From contig CP136061.1 in NCBI GenBank assembly GCA_032622095.1, forward strand, positions 41,793,797 to 41,857,796: a DNA stretch of 64,000 nucleotides, in the 5' to 3' direction. The DNA comes from Siphonodentalium dalli. Its lineage: Eukaryota; Mollusca; Scaphopoda; Gadilida; Siphonodentaliidae. Both the position numbers and the translations under genes were made by a program. The notes under the pieces are model-generated. The model was given only the letters and a program-made list of their open reading frames with translations. It had not been told where the DNA came from and did no database searches. How positions within the stretch are numbered: the stretch's first letter is position 1; each line of letters starts with the position of its first letter. This document shows positions 59,212-64,000 of the stretch, in pieces.

Positions 59212-59445
59212 AAACTGTTTTAATTGAAAAAAAAAATGTTTTATAAATTGCTGATCATCTGTAAACCTAGGTCATTGTGCAGGATACACATAATTCCATA
59301 AGTTCTCACTATCTCTTTATTATTCTGTCAACCAGCCCATTATCTAACATATTCCATACCACTATTGTGAGATATCATCTGAGTAGATAGACATGCAAAT
59401 AATGCACTGATTGGCTTGATGCACTGATGACAGCTATTTTCCACA
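59212..59445 (+). repeat. Direct repeat flanking the 78-bp satellite, right copy
   Basis: Partner of 57752-57982. Together they bracket 1.2 kb of finger-derived satellite. They lack the TG..CA ends, primer-binding site and polypurine tract that would mark LTRs. Confidence 0.93.
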
Positions 59446-59462
59446 GTCTCCTGTGAATAAAT

Positions 59463-59510
59463 ACCGGATATACCAATATATACTATAATAGTATATATTG
59501 GCATATCGGT
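59463..59510. repeat. 48-nt palindrome
   Basis: 'accggatataccaatatata' then 'ctat' pairs with 'atagtatatattggcatatc' and 'ggt' with two mismatches. Short AT-rich hairpin; function unknown. Confidence 0.7.
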
Positions 59511-61131
59511 TGTTTTCTAGCCAATGATAGTCGAGTTAATGTTTGAGATAGTAGCTCGCTCTTGTGCCATGCACACAATGGTCTAGGCTTTAGTTACATC
59601 AGGACAAGTTTATTTATTTCAGTTTTACATTTCTCGAAGCTTCTTTCCGAAGGGTGTCGGGAAGGAATTTGTTCACCCCATCGTCCCAGATGCAACATGC
59701 CATGGCTTAATGTCATCTCTACTGAGGCCCATGTGAGGTCACATTAACATAAATATGGTGTTGTTTGCAGTTAAAAGTGTCAAATATGGGCACAATGTTT
59801 ATAATAAAACATTTGAATGAGGTTGTAAAAACGCGTTTTGTTTTTGCCCATCGGACCAACCACCCACCCCACCATACCTTCCTGTAAATTGTGTATTCCC
59901 CCTGTACAAAGTAGGTTTATTTTTATAATGACATTTGTTTTACACACATTTAATTGATATTTATTGCATTATTAATGTCTTTATAACGTCAGTCGAAATT
60001 TTAAAGATACGGGTGGACTTCGTGGTGTGCATTGCTGTTAAAATAGTCACATCCGCTAAAACCGCCATAAACTGAACGAATATTATATAATAGACAGATT
60101 TTGTTCTGATACCAATCATAAATATCGCATGCATTGCATTTTATTGTCACGTCTGCACGCTTAGTTATGTAAACAAACATCAAAAACGTTACAAAACCAT
60201 TTGTTTATAGACAAACACTCGGAACTACCGGATCGTCCAATTAAAATGTTCCATTGCTTGAATATCAAATTATTGGCGTCATCAACAATCAGCATTCAAA
60301 TCACATTTTAATCGAGTAATCCACCCATTCTACCCGCTGTCAGTTCAAAATCAAGCTAATTCACGTTACTTCATGATTAGGAAATTATCAGACAGAAAAC
60401 GTGTACATAATATAATTGTTCTCGCAAAAAGGTGAATATTGTTCAATCCAGTCGGGGGGGGGGTCATTCACTTTTTTCCATACAGTAGGCCGGGTGGGTG
60501 GGTGGTTCAGCTGCGAAAAAAGTAACTTTTTTCCAAGTGGTTACAGTTTTTTCCTCTTACAACATTTCTGCAATATAATTGCCTCAAAGTGTTCAGCATC
60601 ATTGTTATAGTATGTATGACACTTGGGTCATGGCTTAGGGGATAGTTAGTGTGGATATAGGCATAATGCTTCTCAGAAATCCCGGTTACAAACCAACACT
60701 CACAATTTCGTCTTTTGCATCAGATCACATTGTCAAGTACCAACGCCACTGGTTTAAGATGAAAATGGACAGTTATGACACCCATGATTAAAGTAAATAA
60801 AAATGAATAAAGCTATTCATTTATATCATTAATGTTTACTCATTAGACCTGATCGGACAGCATAAGAGGCAAAAGGTTACAATACCCCAAATGATTTACA
60901 TAGGCCTCAGTGTTAACAAATCCCGCTGGCCTGTATTCGCAGGAAATCTTTGACCCTGCACGAGTATTTGAAATTAAAGAACGTCCTTTTAGACACACAG
61001 AAATGTGCCCAAAAGTACTTGTGAGCGTGGTAAATCACACTGCAGCTTGACAAATTTGAGAAAAAAATGACATCGAAAAAAACACAAACACCTCCCATAA
61101 ATTATTCGCCATTTGCACAGCCATAACTGTT
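59511..61131. other. Intergenic, no gene recognised
   Basis: AT-rich DNA with a G run near 60456-60463 and no ORF with recognisable motifs. No repeats found apart from short simple ones. Confidence 0.4.
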
Positions 61132-61133
61132 TA

Positions 61134-61641
61134 CTATGGAGCCCCGGAGGTGACATCCGAATTTTTTTTTTTAAGTCGTGGCCGCGAGAATAAAGTCGTG
61201 GGCACGAGAATAAAGTCGTGGCCACGAGAATAAAGTCGTGGGCACGAGAATATGGTCGTGGCCACGAGAATAAAGTCGTGGGCACGAGAATAAAGTCGTG
61301 GCCACGAGAATATGGTCGTGGCCACGACATTATTCTCGTGCCCACGACTTTATTCTCGTGCCCACGACTTTATTCTCGTTCCCACGACTTTATTCTCGTG
61401 GCCACGACTTCATAGTCTCGTGGCCACGACCATATTCTCGTGGCCACGACTTCATAGTCTCGTGGCCACGACTTCATATTCTCGTGGCCACGACCTTATT
61501 CTCGTGGCCACGACTTCATATTCTCGTGGCCACGACTTCATATGCTCGTGGCCACGACTTCATATTCTCGTGGCCACGACTTTATTCTCGTGGCCACGAC
61601 TTAAAAAAAAACATTCGGATGTCACCTCCGGGGCTCCATAG
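61134..61641. mobile_element. TA-flanked palindromic MITE filled with 20-bp iterons
   Basis: A 508-bp element with inverted ends CTATGGAGCCCCGGAGGTGA, flanked by TA (61132-61133, 61642-61643). Inside an A/T run on each side is an array of about 20-bp units 'gtcgtggccacgagaataaa', facing one way up to about 61325 and the other way after it, so almost the whole element is one giant inverted repeat. Each unit core, tcgtggccacga, is itself a 12-bp palindrome, and units alternate between ggccac and gggcac. Right-arm units often have 'cttcatattctcg' or 'cttcatagtctcg' in place of 'ctttattctcg'. No coding capacity; the ORFs on both strands are artefacts. TA suggests Tc1/mariner-type transposition. 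Confidence 0.9.
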
Positions 61642-61643
61642 TA

Positions 61644-63736
61644 TACCATGTGGTTATATTTGATGTTTCTCGACGGGAAACACATTTGTGCATTTTTTCG
61701 TGCACTTTCATCCATGTATCAATGACCATTCAGCTGCCAAAATTTGTTTTATGCTGATCCTAGCTTGGTAGTGCCAGGGGAAATCACTCTACTAATTTGT
61801 ATTTGGTATATTGTAACCAAAACATGGAAATCTCATCATGCTAGAAAGTATTGAATGCTATTTAAAGCCACATCCAGATTTTTGTTTGATTTTTTAGTTT
61901 AATTTATTGGGGGTTTTTTTTGACACAATTTCTCATCAAAGCCATATGCATGCTGGTCAATCTGTTAAACGCGATGTTGTCAGATGGTATACGATCGTGT
62001 GGGTCCATTACTATTTAGCATAAATGTTTTGCCTAAATTTTTATTTTATATTTTCGATACTGTTGTATTTGAATTGATTACAGACAAGCATTGGAAATAT
62101 GGTAAAATGTTCATATAACTTGTTTACAAGTCATGAGTCAATTGATAAACAAAAACAAACAGGATAACAATGGCTGCTGCAGGTTTATACGATTCTTATC
62201 TGTTCTCAGACTTTATAACTGAAACAAATACCAAGCCTAAATGGTGAGACTACAGATGTTTAGGTAAAACGTGGGTGGGTACCCTGCATAAAATTGGAAA
62301 CAAAATTCCTTCAAATAAGGGGTGATTTGGAGGTAAAAAGGGGGTGGTACCCCGCATGAAATTGGAAAAAATATTTTTTCTTTCAAATAGGGGGGTGGTT
62401 GGTACCCAAGAGGCGGGAAAAAAATTTCAGCCTACTATCATGGCATTTTTTCCGGCCCCCCCTGATCCAGTTAGTATTTTCTCCTCACCTATGGTAATTA
62501 CGTCACATATGTTCTACTAACGTATATATATGGTATTACATACCAGATAAGGAATTGACTATGGTTTTATTGTGAGTTGTACTTGGATAAGACATTTAAG
62601 AGTGATTTTGAAAACCTTGCAACACTATTCTTCCTCGTTGTGTCAGTAAATGTTTTTGTGTTTTGATTGCACTGTCAATTTCAACATGAACACTGAGACA
62701 AATGTAGATAAGTCATAGCCTGCAACTCGAAGTGGCAGCTCGAAGACAACCCAGTTGTCACAATTTTTAGGAAAAAAGAGCTTGTCCGTTCACATAGGAA
62801 CCGGAGTCAAGACATTTTTCAGTCCACGACTGAATCACATTTTCCCCCCAAAAAACTAAACATTTTGTGTTCAGCACAGCGATGACATTGAGAATGAAAT
62901 TCGCGAGTGATAAAAGTAATGGCTCATGAAAAAACATAATGTAATTGTGGACGCAAGATGAGACCAATATGTGCATTGCACAGAATGAATATACCAGATC
63001 ATTTCACTGAATACAAAATATTATTAATAAATATTAAATATCAGCTGAGTGAGATAAAGCCATACTGTATAGAGTCACTGCAGTATATAATTTGGTCGCC
63101 GATAAATATATTGTTGAAATTTGACGGCATAAGATAAGATACGTTTTAATGGTCTTTAAGACAACATATTGGTGTAGGACAACATACATGTACAGATACA
63201 AATAAACAGGAATACATGATATATATGTGATATACACGTAACAAGTAACAGATTATCAGAAATTGTAAAGATGTAGAATATCAAATTATTTTATTTATTA
63301 CTGGACATAGGTCATCTGTGGAAGGATGTGATGTACCATATGGTTCATTACCACTTCCGCAGTTGACCAAAGCCCAGCATGCGTATGGCGTTTATACAGG
63401 GGGTGAGACTGTAAAGGATTTGTCCGGCACTGACATGTGACCAAAAACCATCGGTTATAGCATAAGACAACAGTCCTAAGACCATCTATTTCCATTATGG
63501 TCCCCATTGGATTCAAGCAACATGAGAGACCGGAACGCACCCATATGCCTGAACTTAGACTTAACTTTGACCATTTTCAGGGAGCATAAAACAAAGGTAA
63601 ACGTATCCCTATTCCTTGAACTCATGAGTATACAGTCAGAAGCATTCTTACTTGATAAAGTAATTTATTTATATATTTTCGTGCATCCGAAAGTGTCATT
63701 CTTTTGGGATCAGGGACCTTTACGATAACCGACAGA
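61644..63736. other. Intergenic; short duplication near 62260-62430
   Basis: 'ggtgggtaccctgcataaaa' and 'gggtggtaccccgcatgaaa' head two copies of a unit of roughly 70-75 bp near 62270-62400. A piece near 62638-62690 resembles 34388-34450. No gene is recognised in the rest; short ORFs have no domains. Confidence 0.4.
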
Positions 63737-64000
63737 CACACGCGTTAGACATGACGCATTCGTATGGACGATCGCTTGTGTGGACTATCTATGATATTCA
63801 AGGTTTCCTGACCGATTAGACGACTTCCGACACATGTCACAGTCGTATGGGCAATCGCCTGTATGGATTCACTTATAATATTCAATGTTTCCTGGCCGAC
63901 TAAACGCCTTCCGACACATGTCACACTCATATGGGCGATCGCCTGTGTGGAATCTCTTAATGATATTCAAGGTTTCCTGACCGATTAGACGCCTTCCGAC
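63737..64000 (-). pseudogene. Zinc-finger array, start of another block
   Basis: About three 84-bp minus-strand finger units of the same family as 6173-8396 and 11161-11640, continuing past the window end. Consensus pieces 'ttcaaggtttcctgaccgat' and 'cgccttccgacac' are clear. The finger frame is interrupted in the visible part (for example near 63795, where a shortened 'ggactatctatgat' occurs). Confidence 0.8.

Noticed and set aside
57752-59445. LTR retrotransposon with 230-bp LTRs
   Set aside because: No TG..CA ends, primer-binding site, polypurine tract or pol sequence; the interior is a finger-derived satellite.
61134-61663. ORFs with repeated PRLYSRGHDFILV on both strands
   Set aside because: By-product of 20-bp iterons in a palindromic MITE.

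Overview
This window looks like nuclear DNA of an animal, most likely a marine invertebrate. It is AT-rich and gene-poor, with C2H2 zinc-finger genes on both strands, a Ngaro-type tyrosine-recombinase retrotransposon, a Tx1/L1-like LINE, many TTAA- and TA-flanked MITEs, a hAT-like element and several minisatellites. Nothing bacterial (operons, ribosome binding sites, CRISPR) is visible. I cannot name the species.

Layout. 0-5.5 kb: an apparently intact, intronless C2H2 gene (172-3507, +, 1111 aa) with an unusual layout: one N-terminal finger, a disordered region with three TQT motifs, nine C-terminal fingers, a SWIM-type CxC..CxH motif and a Cys-rich tail. It is followed by a minisatellite and MITEs. 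6.1-11.7 kb: a degenerate minus-strand array of near-identical 28-aa fingers. It is split by a decayed LINE, which itself carries a TTAA MITE. 12-15.2 kb: a minisatellite, a palindrome and low-complexity DNA. 15.2-20 kb: a second copy of the first 4.8 kb, whose zinc-finger gene is broken. 19.5-27.4 kb: a 3.2-kb tandem duplication of MITE-rich DNA, with a hAT-like insertion only in the second unit. 27.4-42 kb: intergenic DNA with palindromic MITEs, a zinc-finger remnant and a 2-kb DNA transposon. 42.2-47.6 kb: an almost perfectly preserved Ngaro-like element (RT-RNase H, tyrosine recombinase, SGNH-hydrolase ORF, split direct repeats). 49.9-55.6 kb: a second zinc-finger family made of alternating C2H2/C2HC modules, now a pseudogene split by a 2.8-kb transposon with GC-rich iterons. 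55.9-57.2 kb: a 62-bp satellite. 57.7-59.4 kb: a 78-bp satellite that is recognisably a decayed zinc-finger array, between direct repeats. 61.1-61.6 kb: a palindromic iteron MITE. From 63.7 kb to the end: more of the 84-bp finger array.

The recurring theme is zinc-finger coding DNA turned into repeats, together with layered transposon insertion. Several insertions preserve exact target sites (TTAA, TA, an 8-bp hAT duplication, an AATGAC recombinase crossover), so their order can be read. Only the 172-3507 gene and the Ngaro RT and recombinase ORFs look intact. Both have features that merit follow-up: TQT motifs plus SWIM in the former; no gag and no AUG for the recombinase in the latter.
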